DNA of 42,668 nucleotides from an uncultured Faecalibacterium sp. (GTDB lineage Bacteria > Bacillota > Clostridia > Oscillospirales > Ruminococcaceae). The notes under the pieces were generated by a model that was not told the DNA's origin, searched no databases, and saw nothing but the letters and a program-made list of their open reading frames with translations. The stretch lies in the NCBI GenBank assembly GCA_944386015.1, contig CALWZK010000015.1, forward strand, positions 1 to 42,668, in the 5' to 3' direction. A program made the translations under genes and the position numbers. The stretch's first letter is position 1; every line of letters starts with the position of its first letter. Positions 22,635-31,645 of this stretch are shown here, piece after piece.

Positions 22635-23315
22635 ATGTTTGGTAAAGCAAAGAAAGCAAAGGGCTCCTACGGCATCGTGGGGCTGGGCCGTTTCGGCATG
22701 GCGCTGGCCATCGAGCTGGCCGAGGCCGGCGAGGACCTGGTGGTCCTGGACCAGGACGAGGAGAAGGTCCGCGCCCTGCGGGACTACACCGAGGCCGCCT
22801 ATGTGGTCAAGGCCCTGGACAAAAAGACCCTGGAGGAGACCGGCATCCAGAACTGCGACGTCGCCGTGGTCTGCATCGGCGAGAAGATGGACGTCTCCAT
22901 CCTGACCACCCTGCACCTGGTGAGCCTGGGCATCCCCACCGTCATCGCCAAGGCCGCCAGCGAGGAGCAGGGCCAGGTGCTGCGGAAACTGGGGGCCCAG
23001 GTGGTCTACCCCGAGCACGACATGGCCATCCGGCTGGCCCACCGGCTGGAGACCACCGGCATGCTGGACTTTGTCCAGCTGAGCGAGCGGGTCAGCATCT
23101 CCAAGCTGGAAGTGCCCCCCAAGATGATCGGCCGCACCGTTGTGGACGTCAACCTCCGCGGACGCTTTGGCCTGAACATCATCGCCATCGAGAACGGCGG
23201 CAAGGTCAACGAGACCGTCGGCCCCGACACCACCTTCCAGGAGGGGGACATCCTCTTTGTCTCCGGCAACAAGAACGCCGCCAACAACCTGATCGAGTGG
23301 CTGGAAAACCACTGA
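22635..23315 (+). CDS. ktrA: K+ uptake regulatory subunit KtrA (RCK protein)
   Basis: The 226-residue cytosolic protein has an RCK_N Rossmann domain with GLGRFG (residues 16-21) and the acidic strand end VVLDQDE, followed by an RCK_C domain (VSISKLEVPPKMIGRTV to GDILFVSGNK). KtrA rings bind ATP/ADP and gate KtrB; the RCK_C domain of several homologues binds c-di-AMP, which is possible but not shown here. AGGAGG precedes the ATG at 22635; the in-frame ATG at 22617 overlaps the ktrB stop and has no such site. Confidence 0.94.
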   Translation: MFGKAKKAKGSYGIVGLGRFGMALAIELAEAGEDLVVLDQDEEKVRALRDYTEAAYVVKALDKKTLEETGIQNCDVAVVCIGEKMDVSILTTLHLVSLGIPTVIAKAASEEQGQVLRKLGAQVVYPEHDMAIRLAHRLETTGMLDFVQLSERVSISKLEVPPKMIGRTVVDVNLRGRFGLNIIAIENGGKVNETVGPDTTFQEGDILFVSGNKNAANNLIEWLENH

Positions 23316-23347
23316 TGACCCCCCTGCATCCTTAAAACACAGACAAA

Positions 23348-23391
23348 CAGCCCGCCCGCCGGTTTTGCGCCGGCAGGCGGGCTGTTTTTTG
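23348..23391 (+). terminator. Terminator between convergent ktrA and polC
   Basis: AGCCCGCCCGCCGG pairs with CCGGCAGGCGGGCT around TTTTGCG, followed by GTTTTTTG. On the minus strand the same hairpin is followed by GTTTGTCTG, so it may also end the long pyrH-polC operon, less efficiently. Confidence 0.9.
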
Positions 23392-23407
23392 CATCTATGG
23401 GCTTTTC

Positions 23408-26400
23408 TCAGAAGAAGGACACCTGGCTGCTCTCGGGCAGGCTGCCCAGGGCGCCGATCTGGCGCAGGCGGTCGATCACCGCGCTGGTAACCCCCGAGGC
23501 CTGCTGCAGCTCCTCCACCGAGAGGTAGTCCTCCCCGTGGATGGTGACGTTTTCCAGGGCCAGGGCGGCGCTGGCACCCAGGCCCTTGAGGGCCGCAAAG
23601 GGCAGGCGGACTTTTCCGTCCTCCAGCACATACTTGACGCCCCGGCTCTTGCCGATCTGGATGGGGAGGAATTCATACCCCCGCATCAGCATCTCGTTCA
23701 CCAGCTGGAGGGAGACCAGCAGGTCTTCATCCTTGGCGTTCTTTTCCTCTTTCAGGCGGCGGTTGACCTCGTTCATGTGGGCCCGGGCCACGTCGGGCCC
23801 GCCCACCGCGGCGTCGTAGTCGATGTCGTCGCCACGGACGGTGAAGTAAACCGCATAGAAGGCCTGGGGATAGTAGATCTTGTACCACATCAGCCGGATG
23901 GCGCTCATCAGGTAGGCCACCGCGTGGGCCTTGGGGAACATATACTTGATCTTGCGGCAGGACTCAATGTACCAGTCGGGGACATCGTGTTCCCGCATGG
24001 CCTCCTCCCAGCCGGGCTGGAAGCCGCCCTTGGCCACCTTGCCCTTTCGGACCGCCTCCATGATGTCGAAGGACATCTTGGGCTCCAGGCCCTTGCGGAT
24101 CAGGTACAGCATGATGCTGTCACGGCAGCCGATGACCTCGGCGATGGTGCAGGTGCCGTTGCGGATCAGCTCATCGGCGTTGTTGGTCCAGACGTCGGTG
24201 CCGTGGGACAGGCCCGAAATCTGGATCAGCTCCGAGAAGTTCTTGGGCTTGGCCTCCACCAGCATCTGGCGGACAAAGTTGGTGCCCATCTCGGGGATGC
24301 CGAAGGTGCCGGTCTGGCTGTCGATCTGGTCGGGGGTGACCCCCAGGGCCTCGGGGCTGGTCAGCAGGCTGTAGACCTTGGGGTCGTTCATGGGGATGCT
24401 GTCCACCGGCACCCCGGTGTACTCCTCAAAGTACTTGTAGAAGGTGGGCATATCGTGGCCCAGCTCGTCCAGTTTCAGCAGGGTGTCGTGGAGGTATTTG
24501 AATTCAAAGTGGGTGGTCAGCAGGCCGCCGGCCACGTCGTCGGCGGGGTGCTGGATGGGGCAGAAATCGTAAATCTCGCTGGTGGCAGGCACAACCACCA
24601 TGCCGCCGGGGTGCTGGCCGGTGGTCCGCTTGACCCCGGTGCAGCCCAGGGTCAGCCGGTTTTCCTCGGCGTGGTTCACCGTCATCCCCCGCTCTTCCAA
24701 ATACCGCTTGACGTAGCCGTAAGCGGTTTTATCCTGGATGCCCGACACGGTGCCCGCCTTGAAGACGTTCTCCTTGCCGAACAGCTCCTCGGTGTAACGG
24801 TGGACGCTGCTCTGGTATTCGCCTGAGAAGTTCAGGTCGATATCCGGCTCCTTGTCGCCGTAGAAGCCCAGGAAGGTCTCGAAGGGGATGTCGTGGCCGT
24901 CCACCAGCATGGGGGTTCCGCAGACCGGGCAGTTCTTGTCGGGCAGGTCGAAGCCGTCCTCCACGCTGCCGTCGGTGATGAACTCGCTGTGCTTGCACTT
25001 GGGGCAGCGGTAGTGGGGCGGCAGGCTGTTGACCTCCGAAATCCCCGAGAAGTGAGCCACAGCCGAGGAGCCGACCGAACCACGGCTGCCCACCTGGTAG
25101 CCGCCGGCGTTGGAGTAGGCCACCAGCTTGACGGCGATGACGTACAGAACGGCGTAGCCGTGGCCGCAGATGGAGTCCAGCTCCTTCTGCAGGCGCTCCC
25201 GCACCAGGTCGGGCAGGGGGTCGCCATAGTCCTCCTTGGCCTTTTTCCAGGTGGCCTCCCGCAGCTGCTCCTCCGCCCCCTCGATGCTGGGGGGATAGGT
25301 GCCCCGGGGGATGGCCCGGACGGTGTTGTCAATCAGGGCGGCGATCTTGTTGGGGTTGGTGATGACAATCTCCTTGGCCTTTTCGGGGGGCAGGTAGTCA
25401 AACTGGGCCAGCATGTCCTCGGTGGTGCGGTAGTAGAGGGGCGGCTGGTGGTCGGCGTCCTTGAAGCCGGCCGCCGCCTGCATGACGGTGCGGTAGACCG
25501 CGTCCTCCGGCTCCTGGAAGTGGACGTCGCCGGTGGCGATCACCGGCTTGTGCAGGTCTTCGCCCAGCTGGATCACAGTGCGGTTGAAGTCCTTCACCTT
25601 CTCGATGCTGTCCACCCGGCCCTCCCGGACCATGTAGGCGTTGTTGCCCAGGGGCTGGACTTCCAGGATGTCGTAGTAAGCGGCGATCTTTTTCAGCTCC
25701 TCGTAGGGGCGCTGCTCCACAATGGCACGGTACAGTTCGCCGGCCTCACAGGCCGAGGTCACCAGCAGGCCCTCCCGGTACTGGTTCAGCAGGCTGCGGG
25801 GCACCCGGGGCTTTTTGAAGAAGTAGTCCAGATGGGCCCTGCTGACAATCTTATACAGGTTTTTCAGGCCCGACTGGTTTTTCACCAGCAGGATGATGTG
25901 GTAGTATTTTTTCTTCAGCACCTCCCGGTTGCCGCCAAGGCCGGTGTTGATCTGGCTGATGCAGGTGATCTGCTTTTCCTCCAGGTCCCGCAGCATGACG
26001 CAGAAGATCCGGCCCAGGGCCCCGGCATCCTCGCAGGCCCGGTGGGCCTCGTAGTCGGGCAGCTCCAGGTGCTTGTTGATGGTGCCCTGCTTGTAGTTGT
26101 GAAGGCCGGGGTACATGGTCTGGGCCATGGTCAGGGTGTCGATGTAGGAGGCGTCAAACTTGATGCCGGTGCGCCGGGCCGCCGCCCGCAGGAAGCGGAT
26201 GTCAAAGCCGTTGGCGTTGTGGGCCACCAGCACCCGGCCCCCGGCAAAGTCCAGGAAAGCCTGCAGGGCCTCTCCCTCCTGGGGGGCGTCGGCCACCATC
26301 TCGTTGGTGATGCCGGTGAGCTCGGTGATCTTGGGGGTGATGGATTTGGGGGGCTTGACAAAGGTGTCGAACTCGTCCACTACTTCCCCGTTGCGCACCA

Positions 26401-27697
26401 GCACCGCGCCGATCTCGGTGAGGTACTCGCAGCCGGGGTCCAGGCCGGTGGTCTCGGTGTCAAAGACGCAGAACTCCCCCTCCAGGGGCTGGTCCTGGGT
26501 GCCATAGACACAGGGGACCATGTCGTCCACAAAGTAGGCCTCACAGCCATAGATCAGCTTGAAATTGGGGTCGGACTTGTGGATGTCGTCGGCGGCCAGC
26601 ATGGCCTCGGGGTAGCCCTGGCAGACGCCGTGGTCGGTGATGGCGATGGCAGGGTGGCCCATCTTGTGGGCCAGCCGGACAATGCCGCCGGGGTCACAGA
26701 AGCCGTCCAGGGCGGACAGCTTGGTGTGGAGGTGGAGCTCCACCCGCTTTTCGGGGGCATGGTCCTCCCGGCGGCGGCGCTCCACGATCAACACGTCATA
26801 GGGATAGACGATGTAGTCGTGCTCGTATTTGTCGTAGGCGCAGTCGCCCCGCACCAGCAGGGTGGTGCCGTTCTTGATGCCCTCCCACTTGGAGCAGTCC
26901 TCCCCCTCCTGGGCCCGGACCTTCAGGTTGATGGAGCCGGTGTAGTCGGTGATGGAGACGCTGTAGATCTTGCGGAAGTTGCCCTTGACCTCGGTGGCGA
27001 AGACGTCGCCCCAGATCATGCACTTGCCGCCCTCGCCCCCCAGGTCCTTCAGGGGGGTGAGGTCCTTGGGCTTGAACATCTTGCCGTGGAAGATCTGGAC
27101 CGGCTTGTCGGTGAGGTCGATGCCATCCACCTGGATGGAAGGGCCGGTGCGCTTGGCCTCGAACTGGACCACCGGCGGGGCGGCCTTTTCTTCCAGCTTC
27201 TTTTCCAGCTCCCGGCGCTCGGCCTCCCCCGCCGCCGACACCAGGTGGACGGCGGGCCGCTGGCCGGTGTGGTTTTCCACCCGGTCGGCCAGCAGGTTTT
27301 CAAACCCCAGGTCCTGCAGAAAGCCGGTGCCGTTGCGGACCCCCACCGTGATGGTGGTGCCCTGGATGGACAGGGTGCACCGGTCCAGGAAGCCGTTGAT
27401 GGGGATGCCGTCCCGCTTCATCTCCTCGAAGATGTCCTGCAGGGTGGCCTCGGTGAGGCTGGCGTAGGGGTAGCAGTTGTGGATCAGCAGCTCAAAGCCC
27501 TCGTAATCGGGCTGCAGAGACGCCAAAAGCCGCGCACACAGGCCTTTGTCCAGCGGCGCGGCACTTTGCAGGGTAAAGATGACCTTTTGCTCGGCCCGCA
27601 GCATCAGGGCGTGTTCCACCATCACCTTGCCGAAACAGGCGGCAAAGTCGGGGTCGGCCATGAACTGGGGCCAGAGCTGGGATACCAGTGGTTTCAA
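23408..27697 (-). CDS. polC: DNA polymerase III alpha subunit, PolC type
   Basis: This is the main replicative polymerase of Gram-positive bacteria. The 1429-residue protein has the PolC N-terminal domain, an OB-fold region (about 210-310), a split PHP domain starting VELHLHTKLSALDG, an inserted 3'-5' exonuclease with DTETTG (413-418), and the polymerase palm with PDIDLNF (Asp952, Asp954). A four-cysteine zinc element (CPKC...CPVC) lies just before it, and the GIQDKTAYGYVKRY helix follows. The start is TTG at 27697, supported by AAAGGAG 7 nt upstream. It ends the pyrH-to-polC operon, 12 nt after the acetyltransferase stop. Confidence 0.97.
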   Translation of the reverse strand: MKPLVSQLWPQFMADPDFAACFGKVMVEHALMLRAEQKVIFTLQSAAPLDKGLCARLLASLQPDYEGFELLIHNCYPYASLTEATLQDIFEEMKRDGIPINGFLDRCTLSIQGTTITVGVRNGTGFLQDLGFENLLADRVENHTGQRPAVHLVSAAGEAERRELEKKLEEKAAPPVVQFEAKRTGPSIQVDGIDLTDKPVQIFHGKMFKPKDLTPLKDLGGEGGKCMIWGDVFATEVKGNFRKIYSVSITDYTGSINLKVRAQEGEDCSKWEGIKNGTTLLVRGDCAYDKYEHDYIVYPYDVLIVERRRREDHAPEKRVELHLHTKLSALDGFCDPGGIVRLAHKMGHPAIAITDHGVCQGYPEAMLAADDIHKSDPNFKLIYGCEAYFVDDMVPCVYGTQDQPLEGEFCVFDTETTGLDPGCEYLTEIGAVLVRNGEVVDEFDTFVKPPKSITPKITELTGITNEMVADAPQEGEALQAFLDFAGGRVLVAHNANGFDIRFLRAAARRTGIKFDASYIDTLTMAQTMYPGLHNYKQGTINKHLELPDYEAHRACEDAGALGRIFCVMLRDLEEKQITCISQINTGLGGNREVLKKKYYHIILLVKNQSGLKNLYKIVSRAHLDYFFKKPRVPRSLLNQYREGLLVTSACEAGELYRAIVEQRPYEELKKIAAYYDILEVQPLGNNAYMVREGRVDSIEKVKDFNRTVIQLGEDLHKPVIATGDVHFQEPEDAVYRTVMQAAAGFKDADHQPPLYYRTTEDMLAQFDYLPPEKAKEIVITNPNKIAALIDNTVRAIPRGTYPPSIEGAEEQLREATWKKAKEDYGDPLPDLVRERLQKELDSICGHGYAVLYVIAVKLVAYSNAGGYQVGSRGSVGSSAVAHFSGISEVNSLPPHYRCPKCKHSEFITDGSVEDGFDLPDKNCPVCGTPMLVDGHDIPFETFLGFYGDKEPDIDLNFSGEYQSSVHRYTEELFGKENVFKAGTVSGIQDKTAYGYVKRYLEERGMTVNHAEENRLTLGCTGVKRTTGQHPGGMVVVPATSEIYDFCPIQHPADDVAGGLLTTHFEFKYLHDTLLKLDELGHDMPTFYKYFEEYTGVPVDSIPMNDPKVYSLLTSPEALGVTPDQIDSQTGTFGIPEMGTNFVRQMLVEAKPKNFSELIQISGLSHGTDVWTNNADELIRNGTCTIAEVIGCRDSIMLYLIRKGLEPKMSFDIMEAVRKGKVAKGGFQPGWEEAMREHDVPDWYIESCRKIKYMFPKAHAVAYLMSAIRLMWYKIYYPQAFYAVYFTVRGDDIDYDAAVGGPDVARAHMNEVNRRLKEEKNAKDEDLLVSLQLVNEMLMRGYEFLPIQIGKSRGVKYVLEDGKVRLPFAALKGLGASAALALENVTIHGEDYLSVEELQQASGVTSAVIDRLRQIGALGSLPESSQVSFF

Positions 27698-27709
27698 TGG
27701 GTTTCTCCT

Positions 27710-28207
27710 TTAAAGCAGCTCTTTTTCAAAGCAGACAAAGTCGGTATCATACAGCCGGGCCTGGCCCGCAGGGCGGAAGTTCAGCCCGGCATAGGCCCGG
27801 AGGGCCCGGCGGTTTTCCCGGCCCACCAGGATGCGGCAGCTCCGGCAGCCCATAGCGGCCAGCCGGTTGACGGCGTCTGCCAGCAGACGCCCGCCCATCC
27901 CCTGGCCTTCCCAGGCGGGGGCCACCAGCAGCCGCACCACTTCCCCCGCCGGCTCCAGAGCACGGTTCCAGCAGGGCAGGGCGGCGGTGTCGGGGTCGTC
28001 AAAGTCCAGGGCATAGGCCCCCGCCAGGTCCCCTGCCGACGTCCGGGCGCAGAACAGCCTGCCCCCGGCCTGATCGGCCGCCAGCGTGGCCTGGTCCGGG
28101 TACCATTCATCCCAGGGGCAGTCGGGGCGGGCCGCCGCATTCCGATACAGCGGCAGCAGTGCGGCCAGGTCGTCAGCCGATGCTGCCGCTGTCAAAATTT
28201 CGCTCAC
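27710..28207 (-). CDS. GNAT family N-acetyltransferase
   Basis: The 165-residue protein has the GNAT core: VVRLLVAPAWEGQGMGGRLL, where QGMGGR is the acetyl-CoA loop, then NRLAAMGCRSCRILVG and ENRRALRAYAGLNF. The substrate is not predictable. It starts with GTG in a GTGA overlap with the ispG stop, implying translational coupling, and polC follows at 12 nt. It occupies the slot where other Firmicutes have proS or nothing, so it looks like a lineage-specific insertion into a conserved operon. Confidence 0.85.
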   Translation of the reverse strand: MSEILTAAASADDLAALLPLYRNAAARPDCPWDEWYPDQATLAADQAGGRLFCARTSAGDLAGAYALDFDDPDTAALPCWNRALEPAGEVVRLLVAPAWEGQGMGGRLLADAVNRLAAMGCRSCRILVGRENRRALRAYAGLNFRPAGQARLYDTDFVCFEKELL

Positions 28208-29250
28208 AGTTTATAAATCTCCTCCATGAACTGGTCCAGGATGTTATCCCCCACCAGCTTGCGCACCGGCTGGCCGTGGATGAACAGCAGGGCCTCGTCC
28301 TTGCCGCCGGCAATGCCGATGTCGGCCTCCCGGGCTTCGCCGGGGCCGTTGACCACGCAGCCCATCACCGCCACCTTGATGGGCTTTTTGTAGCCCTGGA
28401 GCCGGCGCTCCACCTCATTGGCGATCTCGGTGCAGGGGTACTGGGTGCGGCCGCAGGTGGGGCAGGTGATGACCTCGGGCCCTGCCACCGGGAAGCCCAC
28501 TGCCCGCAGGATGTTGTAGCCGGCCTCCACTTCCTTTTCGGGGTCGGCGGCCAGAGACACCCGGATGGTGTCGCCGATGCCCTCCATCAGCAGCCCGCCG
28601 ATCCCCATGCCGGATTTCAGCAGGCCCATCTGATAGGTGCCCGCCTCGGTGACCCCCACATGGAGGGGGTAGTCGGTGACCGCAGACAGCTGGCGGTAAG
28701 CCTCCATCATCCGGGGGACGTTGGAGCTCTTGATGGAGATGACAATGTTGTCGAAATCAAACTTTTCCAGCAGCCGGACGTGGTACAGTGCACTCTCCAC
28801 CATGGCCTCGGGCACCGGGGCGCCGTACTTGGCCAGGATGTGCTTTTCCAGGCTGCCTCCGTTGACCCCGATGCGGATGGGGATGTTCCCGGCCTGGCAG
28901 GCCCGGACCACTTCCTTCACCCGGCTGTCGTCCCCGATGTTGCCGGGGTTGATGCGGATTTTGTCCACACCCACCGCCGCGCAGGCCAGGGCGGCCCGGT
29001 AGTCAAAGTGGATATCCGCCACAATGGGGATGTTCACCGCCTGCTTCACCGCCTCGATGCATTTGGCATCCTCGGGGGTGGGGCAGGTGACCCGCAGGAT
29101 CTGGCAGCCCGCCGCCTCGCACCGCTTGGCCTGGGCCACGTTGCCCTCGATGTCCTGGATGGGGACATTGAGCATGGTCTGGACCGCAATGGGGTTGGAG
29201 CCGCCAATGGTCACATTTCCGATTTTTACTTCACGCTTGGGCTGGCGCAT
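28204..29250 (-). CDS. ispG: 4-hydroxy-3-methylbut-2-en-1-yl diphosphate synthase
   Basis: IspG is the penultimate enzyme of the MEP isoprenoid pathway and uses a [4Fe-4S] cluster. Seen here are an N-terminal TIM-barrel domain (ADIHFDYRAAL, RINPGNIG) and the C-terminal cluster domain with CPTCGR and GCVVNGPGEA supplying the cysteines and glutamate. Length is 348 residues from the ATG at 29250, which is set by CAGGAGG 11 nt upstream; an in-frame GTG 11 codons earlier would put that site inside the gene. It lies directly after rseP, whose stop is at 29276. With dxr upstream, the operon holds two MEP enzymes. Confidence 0.96.
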   Translation of the reverse strand: MRQPKREVKIGNVTIGGSNPIAVQTMLNVPIQDIEGNVAQAKRCEAAGCQILRVTCPTPEDAKCIEAVKQAVNIPIVADIHFDYRAALACAAVGVDKIRINPGNIGDDSRVKEVVRACQAGNIPIRIGVNGGSLEKHILAKYGAPVPEAMVESALYHVRLLEKFDFDNIVISIKSSNVPRMMEAYRQLSAVTDYPLHVGVTEAGTYQMGLLKSGMGIGGLLMEGIGDTIRVSLAADPEKEVEAGYNILRAVGFPVAGPEVITCPTCGRTQYPCTEIANEVERRLQGYKKPIKVAVMGCVVNGPGEAREADIGIAGGKDEALLFIHGQPVRKLVGDNILDQFMEEIYKL

Positions 29251-29275
29251 GGTTTTGCAAACCTCCTGTATTCCA

Positions 29276-30412
29276 TCAGGCACCGGTGATTAAACGCAGT
29301 ACATCGTTGTAAGTGGCGAAGATCATCAGCCCGAACAGCAGGATGAAGGTCGCCAGGGTGAGGCTCTCCTGGAGCCGCTGGGAGACGGGGCGGCGGATCA
29401 CCGCCTCCACCGCCAAAAACACCAGCCGCCCGCCGTCCAGGGCGGGGATGGGCAGCAGGTTGAGCACCCCCAGGTTGACGGTGATCAGCACCAGCAGCTC
29501 CAGCAGGTCGGTGAGGCCATAGCTGGCAGCCTGGCCGATGGCCGACACAATCCCCACCGGGCCCGAGAGGTTGTTGATGCTCTCCCGGCCCCGCAGCAGG
29601 TCCACCAGGGAGGTGAAGATGATCCGCCCGTAGTACAGCTCGCTGTTGACCGTCTCTTTCAGGACGTTGGCGGGGGTCTTTTCCAGGGCGTAGACGGTGA
29701 AGCCGATGTTCATCCGGGCATTGCCGTTTTCATCGGTGTAGCTGTCAAACCGGACCCCCGGCAGCTGGACCAGCTTGCCGTCCCGGCGGACGGTGAAGTC
29801 GGCCTGGGTGTTCTGGGTGCGGACCAGCTCATACAAAATGTCGTTGGCAATGAAGCACCGGCGGCCGTTCACCGCCACAATCTCGTCCCCCGCCTGGAGC
29901 CCCGTCTGGCCGCAGAGAGCGCCGTCGGCAATGCTGTAGATCACCCGGCTGGCGATGGGGTCGGACCGCAGGGCGATCAGCCCCAGCAGCACCACAAAGC
30001 CCAGCACAAAGTTCATCAGGGGGCCGGCGGCCATGACAATGGCCCGCTTCCAGATGGCGGCCTCGGGGAAAGGCATCCCGGTGCGCTTGTCGGGAGGGAT
30101 GGGGTTCCAGGATTCCAGCTGGTCCTCTTCTTCCTCTTCCCCATCCTCGTCGGCGTCCCGCTCCTGCTGGGCCGCGTTGGATTCGGGGCTGCCCTCCCCC
30201 TCCATGGCCACATAGCCGCCGATGGGCAGAAGCCGGAGGGTATACTGGGTACCCCCCACAATTTTTTTGAACAGGGCCGGGCCCATCCCGATGGAGTATT
30301 CGTTCACCTGGATGCCCGACAGCTTGGCGGCCGAAAAATGCCCGAACTCATGGATGGCAATCACTGCGCCGAAGATCAGCACAGCGGCCACAAAGGTGAT
30401 GATGACTGACAT
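29276..30412 (-). CDS. rseP: RIP metalloprotease (site-2 protease) RseP/RasP
   Basis: This intramembrane zinc protease cleaves anti-sigma factors or signal-peptide remnants in the membrane. The HEFGH active site is at residues 21-25 in the first membrane segment, a PDZ domain occupies the centre (GLQAGDEIVAVNGR), and the second zinc site is in LLPIPALDGGRLVF. I use the ATG at 30412 (MSVIITF), giving 378 residues. Between the GYVAMEGE strand and the second membrane segment there is an unusually acidic insertion of about 45 residues (71-115) with runs of Glu/Asp. It lies downstream of dxr. Confidence 0.94.
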   Translation of the reverse strand: MSVIITFVAAVLIFGAVIAIHEFGHFSAAKLSGIQVNEYSIGMGPALFKKIVGGTQYTLRLLPIGGYVAMEGEGSPESNAAQQERDADEDGEEEEEDQLESWNPIPPDKRTGMPFPEAAIWKRAIVMAAGPLMNFVLGFVVLLGLIALRSDPIASRVIYSIADGALCGQTGLQAGDEIVAVNGRRCFIANDILYELVRTQNTQADFTVRRDGKLVQLPGVRFDSYTDENGNARMNIGFTVYALEKTPANVLKETVNSELYYGRIIFTSLVDLLRGRESINNLSGPVGIVSAIGQAASYGLTDLLELLVLITVNLGVLNLLPIPALDGGRLVFLAVEAVIRRPVSQRLQESLTLATFILLFGLMIFATYNDVLRLITGA

Positions 30413-30467
30413 ACATTTCCCTCTCGGACGGCGCCCCGCGCCGCCTGGCCCCCCTCGGGGCCTGTTG

Positions 30468-31619
30468 TTACAGATGGCTGTGGACGAAGGCCCGGGCCAT
30501 CCGGTCGCACTCGTACACATCTGCCAGAGTATAGCTGCCGCCGAAGCTGTCGCTGTCCACCACAGCCTCCACCAGGCGGCCAATATCCAGAAATCCGATC
30601 TTGTCTTCCAGGAACAGCTTCACAGCTTCCTCGTTGGCGCCGTTGGCGGCGCAGGGGCCCAGGCCCCCTTTGGCGATGGCCTTTTTGCAGGCGGCCAGGC
30701 AGCGGAAGGTCTCCTCGTCCGCCACGTCAAAGGTCAGAACTTTCAGGGCGGTGAAGTCCAGCTCGGGGGCCACCGGCCCGCCCCGCCGGGGCCAGGTCAG
30801 GGCGTACTGGATGGGAATCCGCATATCGGGGACCCCCATCTGGGCGATGATGGAGTTGTCGCTGAACTGGACCGCCGAGTGGATGATGCTCTGGCGCTGG
30901 ACCACAATCTGGATCTTCTCGGGGGGCAGGCCGAACAGCCACACCGCCTCGATCAGCTCCAGGCCTTTGTTCATCAGGGTGGCGCTGTCGATGGTGATCT
31001 TGGCCCCCATGCTCCAGTTGGGGTGTTTGAGGGCGTCCTCTTTCTTTTTGTTCCGCAGCTGGTCGGTCTTCATCCCGAAGAAGGGCCCGCCCGAGGCGGT
31101 CAGCAGGATTTTGGTGAGGGATTTGGCGCTCTCCTTGTCCTGGAGGCACTGGAAGATGGCGGAGTGCTCGCTGTCCACCGGCAGCAGCTTGACGCCGCAG
31201 CGCTCCACCGCCTGGGTGACCAGGCGGCCGCCGGTAACCAGGCTCTCCTTGTTGGCCAGGGCCAGGTCGTGGCCGCTCTCGATGGCGCTGAGGGAGGCCC
31301 CCAGGCCCGCAATCCCCACCACGCTGTTCAGCACCACATCGGTGCCCTCCATGGCGGCCAGCTGGCGCAGGCCCTCGGGGCCCCGCAGCAGCTGGGGGGC
31401 GCCGGCGCGGCCCGCCAGGGCGGCGTCCAGCTTTTGGGCTGCATCCGGGTCGGTCATGCAGACCGCTTTCGGGTGGAATTCCTCAATCTGCTGGAGCATC
31501 TGGTCCACATGGCGGTGGGCCGACAGGCCGAAGACCTCATAGCCTTCCGCCCGGACCACGTCCAGGCTCTGGGTGCCGATGGAACCGGTGGAGCCCAGCA
31601 GGGTAATTTTCTTTGCCAT
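30468..31619 (-). CDS. dxr: 1-deoxy-D-xylulose-5-phosphate reductoisomerase
   Basis: Dxr makes 2-C-methyl-D-erythritol 4-phosphate, the committed MEP step. The 383-residue protein shows the NADPH loop LLGSTGSIGTQ (residues 7-17), ALANKESLVTGG, the metal/substrate site PVDSEHSAIFQCL, and LLTASGGPFF. It also has the conserved HPNWSMGAKITIDSATLMNK. AGGAG lies 10 nt before the ATG at 31619. It sits 26 nt after the cdsA stop in the conserved operon. Confidence 0.97.
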   Translation of the reverse strand: MAKKITLLGSTGSIGTQSLDVVRAEGYEVFGLSAHRHVDQMLQQIEEFHPKAVCMTDPDAAQKLDAALAGRAGAPQLLRGPEGLRQLAAMEGTDVVLNSVVGIAGLGASLSAIESGHDLALANKESLVTGGRLVTQAVERCGVKLLPVDSEHSAIFQCLQDKESAKSLTKILLTASGGPFFGMKTDQLRNKKKEDALKHPNWSMGAKITIDSATLMNKGLELIEAVWLFGLPPEKIQIVVQRQSIIHSAVQFSDNSIIAQMGVPDMRIPIQYALTWPRRGGPVAPELDFTALKVLTFDVADEETFRCLAACKKAIAKGGLGPCAANGANEEAVKLFLEDKIGFLDIGRLVEAVVDSDSFGGSYTLADVYECDRMARAFVHSHL

Positions 31620-31645
31620 AGGAGTGTTTCTCCTCTCTCAACAAC

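Noticed and set aside
24893-28216. 1100-codon plus-strand open frame opposite polC
   Set aside because: Antisense shadow of polC and the acetyltransferase gene; no Shine-Dalgarno and no recognisable domain.
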